This document shows, one piece after another, positions 17,542-25,947 of a stretch of 64,000 bases of DNA (positions within the stretch are counted from its first letter, which is position 1; each line of letters opens with the position of its first letter). Location: contig NZ_SATR01000004.1 in NCBI RefSeq assembly GCF_004551525.1, positions 124,001-188,000 of the forward strand, given 5' to 3'. This DNA is from Vibrio ouci (GTDB lineage Bacteria > Pseudomonadota > Gammaproteobacteria > Enterobacterales > Vibrionaceae). The position numbers and the translations under genes are program-made. The notes under the pieces were generated by a model. That model saw only the letters and a program-made list of their open reading frames with translations, did no database searches and had not been told where the DNA came from.

Positions 17542-18771
17542 ATGGTGATGTCAATGTCTGAACTAACTATCAATACTGAATCGCTGCTTGAGCGCGTTTT
17601 TTACCCGATGACTAACGTGATTCAAAACTACGCATGGGGCAGCCCATCTTCGTTTACTCAACTGTTTGGTACTGCGAATACAGCGGGTGAACCTCAAGCC
17701 GAGATCTGGATGGGCGCTCACCCAAATGGTTGCTCAATGGTCGATACAGGCGCTGAGCAGACTAAACTCTCCAACCTAATCAGCCAGAACCTTAATCTGT
17801 TCTTAAGTGACAAAATTGCTAGCCGCTTTGGTGAGCTGCCGTATCTGTTTAAAGTACTTGCGGCTGAAAAAGCGCTCTCTATCCAAGTTCACCCGAACAA
17901 ACAACAAGCCGAACTTGGTTTTGAGCAAGAAGAGCAGCAAGGTATTCCGCTCTCTGCAAGCAACCGCAACTACAAAGATGCTAACCATAAGCCAGAGCTG
18001 GTTTACGCGTTAACCGACTATACGGCGATGAATGGCTTTAGGCCGATTAGCGAGATCCTTGCCCACTTCAACTACCTAGATATTCCTGAACTGAACTCTC
18101 TGGTGAACGACTTATCGGGCGATCAAACTCCTAATGGCCTAGCGAGCTTTTTCGCTGGATTGCTATCACTGCAAGGTGAGCAGAAAGAAGTCGCGCTGAT
18201 GATGCTGATCATGAAAGCCAAGCTGTCGCCAACTCCGCTGTTTAACCTCATCACAGAGCTAGAAGAACAGTACCCTGGCGACGTTGGTCTGTTTGCTCCA
18301 TTGATCCTCAATGTGATTGCCTTAAAACCCGGCCAAGCGATGTATTTAGATGCCGAAACGCCTCATGCGTACATCAAAGGCACAGGGCTTGAGATTATGG
18401 CGAACTCTGACAACGTACTGCGTGCCGGACTCACGCCAAAATACATGGATGTGAAAGAGCTAGTCTCTTGCACTCGTTTTAATGAAAAGCGCATTGATAG
18501 CTTGCTGCTAGAGCCTACTCATGACAATGGCATGCTGGAGTACCCAATTCCGGTCGAAGATTTTAAGTTCGCTATTATTGAACACTCCGAGCAGCGAGAG
18601 ATTGACACACAAGGCGCTGAAATACTGCTGCCACTCGATGAAGCTATGACCCTCACCCACATTTGTGGCGAGCAGTGCGTCATCGAAAAAGGCCAATCGG
18701 TGTTTATTCCAGCTTATGCACAGCAGTACACCATTGACTGCTCAGGTCGAGTCGCCCGCGCATACAGTTAA
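17542..18771 (+). CDS. manA: Mannose-6-phosphate isomerase (type I)
   Basis: 409 aa zinc metalloenzyme that converts mannose-6-phosphate to fructose-6-phosphate. The opening MTNVIQNYAWGS, the zinc-site region LSIQVHPNKQQAE, NHKPELVYAL, and the signature MYLDAETPHAYIKGTGLEIM with NSDNVLRAGLTPKY are all present. The start is uncertain: ATG codons occur at 17542, 17548 and 17554, and GGTG six bases before 17554 favours the last, which would remove four residues. It follows the mannose permease by 53 bp, completing the route from mannose to glycolysis. A strong terminator follows. Confidence 0.95.
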   Translation: MVMSMSELTINTESLLERVFYPMTNVIQNYAWGSPSSFTQLFGTANTAGEPQAEIWMGAHPNGCSMVDTGAEQTKLSNLISQNLNLFLSDKIASRFGELPYLFKVLAAEKALSIQVHPNKQQAELGFEQEEQQGIPLSASNRNYKDANHKPELVYALTDYTAMNGFRPISEILAHFNYLDIPELNSLVNDLSGDQTPNGLASFFAGLLSLQGEQKEVALMMLIMKAKLSPTPLFNLITELEEQYPGDVGLFAPLILNVIALKPGQAMYLDAETPHAYIKGTGLEIMANSDNVLRAGLTPKYMDVKELVSCTRFNEKRIDSLLLEPTHDNGMLEYPIPVEDFKFAIIEHSEQREIDTQGAEILLPLDEAMTLTHICGEQCVIEKGQSVFIPAYAQQYTIDCSGRVARAYS

Positions 18772-18813
18772 CAACGTGCTCCTGCCTTCCCCCAAGGTCA
18801 GCACTAACACAAT

Positions 18814-18837
18814 GCCCTGCTTATGCAGGGCTTTTTT
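18814..18837 (+). terminator. Rho-independent terminator after manA
   Basis: Perfect 7-base stem GCCCTGC/GCAGGGC with loop TTAT, followed by six Ts, 43 bp after the manA stop codon. Confidence 0.95.
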
Positions 18838-18870
18838 ATATCTATCTAACCTATTGATTTAAATTTATTT

Positions 18871-18886
18871 TGTGAGCGTCCGCACA
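18871..18886. promoter_or_regulatory. CRP site upstream of the IIA/IICB genes
   Basis: TGTGAGCGTCCGCACA matches TGTGA-N6-TCACA at 9 of 10 fixed positions. It lies 137 bp before the IIA gene start, so CRP-cAMP activation of this permease is likely. Confidence 0.6.
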
Positions 18887-18893
18887 GGTTAAA

Positions 18894-18909
18894 AATGACG
18901 TTTATCACA
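18894..18909. promoter_or_regulatory. Second CRP-like site upstream of the IIA/IICB genes
   Basis: AATGACGTTTATCACA matches the CRP consensus at 8 of 10 fixed positions and is centred 23 bp (about two helical turns) from the stronger site at 18871. Confidence 0.45.
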
Positions 18910-19022
18910 CTTAAAATTAGCGGATACAAAAGTCTAGTAGTTGGATTTTTTTTACTATTTCCGAGTTTGAGTTCAAGGATTAAATTGACTCCATTGCATA
19001 AGCACTGATGAGTCAAAAATAG

Positions 19023-19463
19023 ATGATTACTGAACTAACAAACGTCAATTTAATTACTGGCAACCTTCAAGCAAATAATAAAAAAGAAGTGTTTGAAGAG
19101 CTTGCTCAAATGCTACTAGACAACCAGCGCATTAATAATAAATCTGCATTCTTAGATGATATTGAAACGCGTGAATCCTTAAGCATTACCTCTATGGATG
19201 GCATTGCTTACCCACATGCGAAAAGCCAAGCCGTAACCAATCCTGCTATCGCCGTTGGCGTTAAGCGTGAAGGCATCGAATACGGTGATGAAGACGGTAT
19301 CAAACCCACTCTATTTTTTATGATCGCCTCACCAGATAACGGCGCCGATCACCATATTTATGTCCTTCAAGAGCTGTTCGGAAAATTCAGCGAAGAGTTT
19401 ATTGAAGAGATCCAAAACGCGAAAGACGAACAACAAATCCTTAATATTTTAATCAATTCATAA
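19023..19463 (+). CDS. PTS IIA component, fructose family
   Basis: 146 aa stand-alone IIA protein, closely similar to the IIA domains of the permeases at 11141 and 15584. Phospho-His65 is in DGIAYPHAKSQAV, where Tyr replaces the Ile found in the other two. The TLFFMIASPDNGADHHIYVL block matches the fused IIA domains. It lies 12 bp before the IIC-IIB permease gene and clearly supplies its missing IIA function. It would be phosphorylated by HPr. The pair occupies the position I remember for VC1820/VC1821 in V. cholerae. Confidence 0.92.
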   Translation: MITELTNVNLITGNLQANNKKEVFEELAQMLLDNQRINNKSAFLDDIETRESLSITSMDGIAYPHAKSQAVTNPAIAVGVKREGIEYGDEDGIKPTLFFMIASPDNGADHHIYVLQELFGKFSEEFIEEIQNAKDEQQILNILINS

Positions 19464-19475
19464 GGCGTAGTAATT

Positions 19476-20873
19476 ATGAGTACCCTAACAGCTCAAGCTA
19501 CTAACAATAGCGATTTTAAAAAACTACTCAGCACCATGAAAGGACACCTTTTATTCGGTACTTCTCATATGCTTCCATTTATTGTTGCGGGTGGTGTACT
19601 TCTGGCATTAGCGGTAATGGCATCAGGTAAAGGTGCGGTTCCGGCTGACGGCTTACTGGCGGATATTTCCAATATCGGTATTAAAGGCCTAGTGCTATTC
19701 CCTATCATTCTTGGCGGCTTCATTGGTTACTCAATTGCAGACAAACCAGCGCTTGCACCCGCGATGATCTCTTCTGGCATCATGGCAGATATGGGCGGCG
19801 GCTTCTTAGGCTGTATCGTGGCGGGTTTCATTGCCGGTGGCGTGGTATTCCAACTTAAGAAGATCCCACTTTCAGCGAACATGACCGCACTTGGTGCTTA
19901 CTTCATCTACCCGCTTATCGGTACGCTGGTTTCTGCTGGTATCGTTCTTTGGGGCATCGGTGAACCAATCAAACTGTTCATGGCGTCTATGAACGAGTTC
20001 CTAGCTTCAATGGCTGGCGCGTCTAAAGTGGTTCTAGGTGCAATTCTTGGTGGTATGACGGCGTTCGATATGGGCGGCCCTATCAACAAAGTCGCAACCC
20101 TATTTGCTCAAACTCAAGTTGACACTCAACCATGGCTAATGGGCGGTGTGGGCATTGCAATCTGTACGCCTCCTCTAGGTATGGCGCTAGCAACCTTCCT
20201 ATTCAAGAAGAAGTTCACTAAGCAAGAACAAGAAGCAGGTAAAGCTGCAGCAATCATGGGTTCTATCGGTATCTCTGAAGGTGCGATTCCGTTTGCTGCA
20301 AACGACCCAATGCGCGTACTTCCTTCAATCGTTGCCGGTGGTATCGTAGGTTGTGTATTTGGCTTCCTGACTGACGTACTACTACATGCACCATGGGGCG
20401 GTCTGATCACGGCGCCTGTATCAAGCAACATCCCAATGTACGTAGTTGGTATTGCACTAGGCTCGCTAACGACTGCACTTATCGTAGGCTTCTGGAAACC
20501 AGTCGCTGAAGAATCAGAAGAAGAGCTCGAACAAGCAGCACCTGCGCAAGCTCAAGCGGCCCCTGTAGCTGGCGAAGGCGAGTACGATGTAGTAGCCGTA
20601 ACTTGTTGCCCATCAGGCGTAGCACACACATTCATGGCAGCGAAAGCACTAGAGAAAGCAGGCGCAGCAGCAGGTATTAAGATTAAGGTAGAAACTCAAG
20701 GTCAAAACGGGATTCAGAACCGTATTACCGACCTAGATGTAGCTAACGCGAAACTGGTTATCTTAGCTCACGATATTCAAGTGAAAGATGCACAGCGCTT
20801 TGCCAATGCGAACGTGGTTGAGTGTTCAACCAAAGAAGCGATGAAGAAAGCGGCTGAGTTAATCAACGGCTAG
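19476..20873 (+). CDS. PTS fructose-family permease, IIC-IIB fusion
   Basis: 465 aa. The N-terminal IIC domain (about 15-340) is a multi-helix inner-membrane transporter with GHLLFGTSHMLPFIVAGGVL, MTAFDMGGPINKVATLFAQT and GISEGAIPFAANDP. An Ala/Glu/Gln-rich linker (about 345-370) leads to IIB (about 373-465) with the active cysteine in VTCCPSGVAHTFMAAKAL. The sugar is not known. The IIC is nearly the same as in the IIA-IIC-IIB protein at 11141, suggesting duplication within the locus. It is cotranscribed with the upstream IIA gene under two CRP-like sites. Confidence 0.92.
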   Translation: MSTLTAQATNNSDFKKLLSTMKGHLLFGTSHMLPFIVAGGVLLALAVMASGKGAVPADGLLADISNIGIKGLVLFPIILGGFIGYSIADKPALAPAMISSGIMADMGGGFLGCIVAGFIAGGVVFQLKKIPLSANMTALGAYFIYPLIGTLVSAGIVLWGIGEPIKLFMASMNEFLASMAGASKVVLGAILGGMTAFDMGGPINKVATLFAQTQVDTQPWLMGGVGIAICTPPLGMALATFLFKKKFTKQEQEAGKAAAIMGSIGISEGAIPFAANDPMRVLPSIVAGGIVGCVFGFLTDVLLHAPWGGLITAPVSSNIPMYVVGIALGSLTTALIVGFWKPVAEESEEELEQAAPAQAQAAPVAGEGEYDVVAVTCCPSGVAHTFMAAKALEKAGAAAGIKIKVETQGQNGIQNRITDLDVANAKLVILAHDIQVKDAQRFANANVVECSTKEAMKKAAELING

Positions 20874-20895
20874 TCTCCACCCTAAACAACGATTC

Positions 20896-20930
20896 ATTAG
20901 GTCTCTTTTATGGGGCCTAATTTCATTTCT
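20896..20930 (+). terminator. Terminator after the IIC-IIB gene
   Basis: A 10-base stem with two G-T wobbles (ATTAGGTCTC/GGGGCCTAAT) and loop TTTTAT, followed by a T-rich tail. It separates the PTS operon from the convergent luxI gene. Confidence 0.75.
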
Positions 20931-20937
20931 TTGACCA

Positions 20938-21507
20938 TTAACTCAAGTTAATCCAACACCCTACTAACGCATAACCAGACACCAATTTTGGCGGAGCAAA
21001 ACGGCTGACGCTAAACCCTTCTCGCTTGAGCATTTTTTCAATTCCAAGCGGTGAAACCGTCACAAAGTGCTTAGCGCCATGCTGCTTTGCAGCCTCGACC
21101 GTCAGAAGAAACAGCGTGATAGCACGTTGCGTTTGGTTAAGAGCCTTCCCATTAGATACAGGTTGGTTAAAGTCGATACACGCAAAGCGAGACAACTCCC
21201 AAACATCATTGGCTTTGGGCGCAGTCCCACTGCCCAACAATTCTGGAAATACCTCCTCTAACAAATAAGGTTGTGTGGTCGGCAGTAACCTTGCGCAGCC
21301 GACGATCTCATCATGAGTATTTTTGCTAATCACATATAAGGTGTCATCACCGTCAAATTGATCGATTTCCAACTCTTGATCAATACAGTGCTGGGTTAAA
21401 TCTAGATCCCAACCAAGATGGTTGATAAACACTTTATGCCGATACTTAAAAAATGCCTTTCTTCCTTGTGCGCAAAGCTCACGCTGCGTTGCAAAAACGT
21501 ATTTCAC
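20938..21507 (-). CDS. Acyl-homoserine-lactone synthase (LuxI family)
   Basis: 189 aa. The invariant LuxI residues are present: Arg23, Phe27 and Trp33 in YRHKVFINHLGWDL, Asp49 and Asp52 in EIDQFDGDDTLYVI, Arg73 in GCARLLPTTQPYLL, and Glu104, Ser106 and Arg107 in WELSRFA. It should make an acyl-homoserine lactone from S-adenosylmethionine and acyl-ACP, releasing methylthioadenosine. The start is GTG at 21507 with AGGA upstream. It is the last minus-strand gene of the GNAT/argH/EamA/argG cluster, 130 bp after argG, and a cognate LuxR gene lies at 26211. The acyl chain cannot be predicted with confidence. Confidence 0.93.
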   Translation of the reverse strand: MKYVFATQRELCAQGRKAFFKYRHKVFINHLGWDLDLTQHCIDQELEIDQFDGDDTLYVISKNTHDEIVGCARLLPTTQPYLLEEVFPELLGSGTAPKANDVWELSRFACIDFNQPVSNGKALNQTQRAITLFLLTVEAAKQHGAKHFVTVSPLGIEKMLKREGFSVSRFAPPKLVSGYALVGCWINLS

Positions 21508-21637
21508 CGAGCGTTTTTCCTATTAACAACCTAAAATTTCTCTAACCCAACCTAAGCAATAGATTTTAATGCCCTGATATTTATAAGCTTTAAGTTCTAT
21601 CGAACAGGTTAAGTTAGGTGAAATAAATTACCGCTAA

Positions 21638-22861
21638 TTAATCTTTATCTTCACACTTTTGTGAATGGTTCACTGAGCTCCATACTCGGCTAGGTAAACC
21701 GAAAAGATCGATAAACCCTTCAGCACTATTTTGATTAAACGTGCAGTTTTGGCCATAGGTGATGAGCTCATGCACATACATGGAGTGCTCAGCACTGCGT
21801 CCAACAATATAGGCACTTCCTTTATAGAGCTTGAGTTTGATTTCTCCACTCACCGTGGCTTGAGTGGTATGAATAAACTGGTCAATGGCAGACTTTAGCG
21901 GGCTAAACCAAAGCCCGTCATACACCTGTTTGCTATAAACCGCCTCTAGGTTGGCTTTAACCGCCAAGAGATCCGCAGGTAAGGTCAACTGTTCAATCTC
22001 TCTATGAGCTAACAAGAGAAGTTGCATTGCCGGCACTTCGTACAGCTCCCGTGATTTGACCCCTACCACTCGGTTTTCAATCATATCCACTCGGCCGATA
22101 CCGTGCTTTCCAGCCACAATATTAAGCTGACTAAACAAACTGAGAGGCGCCAAAAACTCCCCATTAAGCGAAGCAGGAACACCTTGATGAAAACCAATCG
22201 AAATATACTCAGGTTCATCAGGGGCCTGCTGCGGTGATTGAGTCAAAGACCAAACTTCTTCGGTGGTTTCCCAGCTTAAATCTTCAATCGAGCCCGCCTC
22301 AACATTTCTGCCCAACACGTTGAGATCTATGGCCCACGGTTTCTCTTTGGTTACGTGAGGTTCAATCCCATATTTTTCTGAATAAGCAATACTGTCTGCT
22401 CGGCTAAAAGGCCACACGCGAGCCGGAGCATAAATCTTGAGTGACGGGTCGAGCAACGCCACCGTCAAATCTAAGCGAACTTGGTCATTCCCTTTCCCAG
22501 TACAGCCATGAGCAACAGCACCACATCGATAGTTCTTAGCGCACTCTACCAATAGCTGACCAATCAATGGCCGCCCCAATGCGGAAGAAAGTGGATAATG
22601 ATTATCGTAAAGAGCATTGGCCTTTAAGGCTGGGAGGCCATATTCCTCAACAAAACGCTGTTTCGCATCAACAATGATAGAAACGTCGGCACCTGCGATC
22701 AGAGCTTTTTCTTGGATCTCATCCAGCTCCTCACCTTGGCCTAAATCGACTGCCATCGCGACAATGAACTTGCAACCCATCTCGTGGCGCAGGTATGGGA
22801 TACAGGCGGTCGTGTCTACGCCTCCGGAATACGCCAACACGACTCGATCGTTTGGATTCAT
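21638..22861 (-). CDS. argG: Argininosuccinate synthase, cyanobacterial-type paralogue
   Basis: 407 aa. The ATP-binding motif LAYSGGVDTTAC starts the protein, and AHGCTGKGNDQVRLD and the LNVLGRNVEAGSIED segment are conserved, so citrulline plus aspartate ligation is chemically plausible. The sequence reads like the cyanobacterial/plant type (DLGQGEELDEIQEKAL) and not the AYSGGLDTSVIIPWLKE type usual in Vibrio arg operons, which suggests acquisition by transfer and a second copy in the genome. It sits 39 bp after the exporter gene and upstream of luxI. It may join aspartate to citrulline or to another ureido compound in a quorum-regulated pathway. Confidence 0.88.
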   Translation of the reverse strand: MNPNDRVVLAYSGGVDTTACIPYLRHEMGCKFIVAMAVDLGQGEELDEIQEKALIAGADVSIIVDAKQRFVEEYGLPALKANALYDNHYPLSSALGRPLIGQLLVECAKNYRCGAVAHGCTGKGNDQVRLDLTVALLDPSLKIYAPARVWPFSRADSIAYSEKYGIEPHVTKEKPWAIDLNVLGRNVEAGSIEDLSWETTEEVWSLTQSPQQAPDEPEYISIGFHQGVPASLNGEFLAPLSLFSQLNIVAGKHGIGRVDMIENRVVGVKSRELYEVPAMQLLLLAHREIEQLTLPADLLAVKANLEAVYSKQVYDGLWFSPLKSAIDQFIHTTQATVSGEIKLKLYKGSAYIVGRSAEHSMYVHELITYGQNCTFNQNSAEGFIDLFGLPSRVWSSVNHSQKCEDKD

Positions 22862-22900
22862 AAATTACTTTCCTTGTTAAGTATGATTTAAATGAAGAGG

Positions 22901-23815
22901 TTATTGATTGTCAGGACTCGACTCGATGAACTGCGTAATGATCAATGCCATAAACATGATGGTGAAACCGCCAAACTGGTAAATAGAAAGCGTTTCGCCA
23001 AGTAGTCCAACACCGCCAACCACCGCAAACACGGGCTCTAATGTGAATACCAAACCAACGACAAACGCCGAGACTCGCTTTTGCGCCCAAGTTTGCACCA
23101 TCAGCAATAACCCAATGACATAGAAACCAGAAATAAAGGCAGTAAGGTGGACTTGAAATGAATAACTGGATAGTTTGGTCACATCAATGTCAAAAGCAGC
23201 AAAGACCAGCAGCGTACTGATAAGCACCTGTACGGAAATGAATATTTCAGCTTTAGCATTCTTAGCCCCCCTGTCCATCATCACGATATGTAAAGCGTTA
23301 AAGAACGCACCGAGCAGCATCAACCAATCGCCCTCACTGAACTGATACACCGTCTGATAATCTAAAGACTCCAACGATGCGATCACTAACCCAGACAATG
23401 CCAGCGCCACGACATTCATTAAGCTTCTGCTCGGGAACTTACGCAGTATTACCGCAAGAATGATGGGCACAAAAACCACCGTTAACCCGGTGATAAACCC
23501 AGCTTTACTTGAGGTGGTGAATTTCAGACCAGCAATTTGCAAATAATAGATTAGGAACAGGACGACTCCGGTCGCGAAGCCATAGCCCAGATTTAGCGGC
23601 TGTCGGCCATTACGAAGATAAAAGAAGAACAGCATAGGAAGCAAAAACAGCAACGCGTACACCAGTCTTAAGAACAAAAAATCGGCCACCGGAGTGTCTG
23701 AGATGGCCATCTTCATCGGCGCAAAAATCAGCCCCCATGTCGCCGCTATCCATGTCAAACTGAACAAAGCGATACGCTGTTGAACTCGCGTAGAGAGTGA
23801 GTTGAGTCCCATCAT
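22901..23815 (-). CDS. EamA/DMT-family exporter
   Basis: 304 aa with about ten predicted transmembrane helices in two repeats, typical of the EamA (RhaT/YdcZ-like) drug/metabolite transporter family. Helices include WIAATWGLIFAPMKMA, LIYYLQIAGLKFTTSSKAGF at the repeat boundary and VFTLEPVFAVVGGVGLLGE near the C-terminus, both common family signatures. Family members usually export amino acids or related metabolites. Its start codon overlaps the argH stop (4 bp), so it is translated with argH and followed by argG. It is the natural candidate to export the product of this cluster; that assignment is inference from context. Confidence 0.88.
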   Translation of the reverse strand: MMGLNSLSTRVQQRIALFSLTWIAATWGLIFAPMKMAISDTPVADFLFLRLVYALLFLLPMLFFFYLRNGRQPLNLGYGFATGVVLFLIYYLQIAGLKFTTSSKAGFITGLTVVFVPIILAVILRKFPSRSLMNVVALALSGLVIASLESLDYQTVYQFSEGDWLMLLGAFFNALHIVMMDRGAKNAKAEIFISVQVLISTLLVFAAFDIDVTKLSSYSFQVHLTAFISGFYVIGLLLMVQTWAQKRVSAFVVGLVFTLEPVFAVVGGVGLLGETLSIYQFGGFTIMFMALIITQFIESSPDNQ

Positions 23816-25260
23816 TTTTCGGCGCTCGTAACAATCTGCGAGTTGAGCACTGCCAGTACCAGCGCCGACTCACGTACCCGTGTAGGCGATGTGCCACCAA
23901 ACGAGTTGCGCGACTCGACCGAATGTCTAACTGTAAGTATCTCAGCTTTGATGCCGGAAAAGATGTCATTGAACACCACCAAGTCTTCAACATGGGCATC
24001 TTTCAGCTCTTTATCCTGCTGTTCGAGCCATTTAACCAAGCGACCGATAAGATGGTGGCTTTCACGAAACGGTAGATCCCTCTCCTTCACTAGCCAATCA
24101 GCTAGATCAGTCGCGCAGGTGTTGCCTAAGATCGCGTCCGCTTGCATTTTTTCGGGAAATGCCTCGAAACCACTTAGCATCGCATTGGTCAGTTTTACCG
24201 CGTTGGTTATGGTTTGCGCCGTATCAAACAAAGGCTCTTTGTCTTCTTGCATGTCTCGGCTGTATGCCAACGGCAAGGACTTGAGTACCACAAGCAGCGA
24301 CACTAGGTTGCCGTATATTCGCCCCGACTTAGCGCGAATTAACTCAGCAGCATCGGGGTTTCTCTTCTGGGGCATGATTGACGATCCTGCCGTCAATTCC
24401 TCTGGCAGTTGAATAAATCCAAACTGCGGCGTGCTCCAAATAACAAATTCCTCCCCAAGACGAGAAAGGTGCATAGCAATAACAGACGCCGCATAAAGGT
24501 AATCAAGAATGAAATCTCTATCAGATACCGCATCAAGCGAGTTTCTCATTGGTGAACGAAACCAAAGCTCAGTAGCAGTTTGCTTTAGGTCGATGGGATG
24601 ACTCGTCCCTGCTAATGCGGCAGCACCAAGGGGGGATTGGTTTAAACGACAGCGATTGGTCTGCAAACGATAGCGATCACGCAGGAACATTTCAGCGTAC
24701 GCCAATAAATGGTGCCCTAACGTGACGGGCTGAGCACACTGCAAATGAGTAAAACCCGGCATGATGTCCGCATGGTGAACCAAGGCTTTGTCGACTAGGA
24801 TCTCCACCGTATTGGCGAGCAACTGGTCGAGTTCATCGGTTGCTTTTCTAACCCACATTTTCGAATCGACCGCGACTTGATCATTACGTGAACGCGCCGT
24901 ATGTAACTTCCCTGCCACCGGGCCAATAAGTTCACTTAAACGATGCTCGATGTTCATATGCACATCTTCTAGTTCAGGTTTAAAAACAAACTCTCCATCC
25001 TCAATTTCTTGTTTAACGGTATTTAACCCTGCTGCTATCGCATCAAAATCTTCACTAGTAATAATCGCGCAATCTTTTAGCATTCGTGCATGTGCGATCG
25101 ATCCGGCAATGTCTTGTTGTGCCAATTTATAATCGAAATGTACTGACGAGTTCACCTCCTCCAATATTTTGCCTGGACTTGTTGAGAATCGACCTCCCCA
25201 CAACGGATTCGATTTATTGGCGTCATCCTTCTGTGTTTTCTGTTTGTTTTCCGTAACCAT
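23812..25260 (-). CDS. argH: Argininosuccinate lyase, alphaproteobacterial-type paralogue
   Basis: 482 aa of the fumarase/aspartase superfamily. NPLWGGRFSTSPGKILEEVN, LHTARSRNDQVAVD and the catalytic-loop signature GSSIMPQKRNPDAAELIRAK are intact. The normal product is arginine plus fumarate. A charged 20-residue extension precedes WGGRF. The HTARSRNDQ and PQKRNPDAAE wording resembles alphaproteobacterial enzymes; Vibrio housekeeping ArgH is usually fused to an ArgA-like domain, which is absent here. AGGAGC precedes the ATG. It sits 6 bp after the GNAT gene and overlaps the exporter gene. Confidence 0.9.
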   Translation of the reverse strand: MVTENKQKTQKDDANKSNPLWGGRFSTSPGKILEEVNSSVHFDYKLAQQDIAGSIAHARMLKDCAIITSEDFDAIAAGLNTVKQEIEDGEFVFKPELEDVHMNIEHRLSELIGPVAGKLHTARSRNDQVAVDSKMWVRKATDELDQLLANTVEILVDKALVHHADIMPGFTHLQCAQPVTLGHHLLAYAEMFLRDRYRLQTNRCRLNQSPLGAAALAGTSHPIDLKQTATELWFRSPMRNSLDAVSDRDFILDYLYAASVIAMHLSRLGEEFVIWSTPQFGFIQLPEELTAGSSIMPQKRNPDAAELIRAKSGRIYGNLVSLLVVLKSLPLAYSRDMQEDKEPLFDTAQTITNAVKLTNAMLSGFEAFPEKMQADAILGNTCATDLADWLVKERDLPFRESHHLIGRLVKWLEQQDKELKDAHVEDLVVFNDIFSGIKAEILTVRHSVESRNSFGGTSPTRVRESALVLAVLNSQIVTSAEK

Positions 25261-25266
25261 ATCGAC

Positions 25267-25851
25267 TTAGCTCCTTGCTAAATAAACCGCCATCTTGAAA
25301 TTAAAATCACTGCCAAACTGTTTTTTCTTTCGCCTTATTTCTCGCAGTCGATAAGCATTACTTAACCAAAGCGCCTTATAGATGATGTTCAATGACAGCC
25401 ACTTAATAAGACTGCGATTAATAAACTCTTTTTCGGATGCAAAAATTTCAAACCCGGCATTAATAGAAATGGTTTCCATCACGGCTTTCGAATAAAAAAG
25501 AAATAGCTTCTTGTTTGAATGTTTTAACGTGCGTATGCAGGCATTGAGCAAATAGTGGCCATAGCCAACAGAGCGGTATTTTTCACAAATAAAAACAACC
25601 GCGATTTCTGACCAATTGTCCAATAAATCGTGGACTAGAATTGCGCCAATAAATTCACCGGTGTGAATATTCAATAAGACAAAAGTGTCTTTGCTTTTAG
25701 TCCACTCCCGATAGCTATACCCCGTGATATCAGGGGAGCTAGAGATTTGTTCCATAACGAGCAATGCTTCTTGATGTGTTAGCCCTCGACGCTGCAACTC
25801 CAGCCCTCGGTAAGTATTCAATTGGTTTGTAGTCTGTCTCTCTATAAACAT
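25267..25851 (-). CDS. GNAT-family N-acetyltransferase
   Basis: 194 aa. The central region IAVVFICEKYRSVGYGHYLL is GNAT motif A with the acetyl-CoA pyrophosphate loop (R-x-x-G-x-G), preceded by GEFIGAILVHDL (beta strands) and followed by LFLFYSKAVMETISINAGFE (motif B). The C-terminal 50 residues are basic and hydrophobic (WLSLNIIYKALWLSNAYRLR) and could touch the membrane. It is the first gene of the argH-EamA-argG operon, directly downstream of a lux-box-like promoter. It may acetylate an intermediate or product of the cluster, possibly an amino acid. A 17 bp tandem repeat spans its start codon. Confidence 0.75.
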   Translation of the reverse strand: MFIERQTTNQLNTYRGLELQRRGLTHQEALLVMEQISSSPDITGYSYREWTKSKDTFVLLNIHTGEFIGAILVHDLLDNWSEIAVVFICEKYRSVGYGHYLLNACIRTLKHSNKKLFLFYSKAVMETISINAGFEIFASEKEFINRSLIKWLSLNIIYKALWLSNAYRLREIRRKKKQFGSDFNFKMAVYLARS

Positions 25852-25877
25852 GCTTTATCCATAAACATGCTTTATCC
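25844..25877. repeat. Perfect 17 bp tandem duplication over the GNAT start codon
   Basis: ATAAACATGCTTTATCC occurs twice head to tail (25844-25860 and 25861-25877). The first copy contains the GNAT start codon. The second copy puts another ATG upstream, in a different frame, opening an 8-codon leader that overlaps the true start. Confidence 0.9.
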
Positions 25878-25921
25878 ATTTTTTGTTGAATAACCTCTAG
25901 CTCAACGGCTCATTAAGAAAG

Positions 25922-25927
25922 CATATA
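25922..25927 (-). promoter_or_regulatory. Candidate -10 element of the GNAT-argH-EamA-argG operon
   Basis: TATATG on the minus strand matches TATAAT at 4 of 6 positions. It begins 20 bases after the lux-box-like site, the spacing seen in LuxR-activated promoters where the box replaces the -35 element. Confidence 0.4.
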
Positions 25928-25947
25928 AACGAATGAAATGAGAAAAT

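Noticed and set aside
20938-21507. Predicting 3-oxo versus unsubstituted AHL from the Thr near residue 150
   Set aside because: The alignment to the EsaI Thr140 position is ambiguous by one residue, so chain chemistry was not called.
21590-21609. Possible lux box upstream of luxI (ACCTGT half-site, 12 of 20 matches)
   Set aside because: Only the left half fits; the CAG half is CTT, so it fails the CTG-N10-CAG core. It might still be a weak site 83 bp before luxI.
23843-24412. 189-codon plus-strand ORF inside argH
   Set aside because: Antisense shadow of a strongly conserved ArgH coding region.
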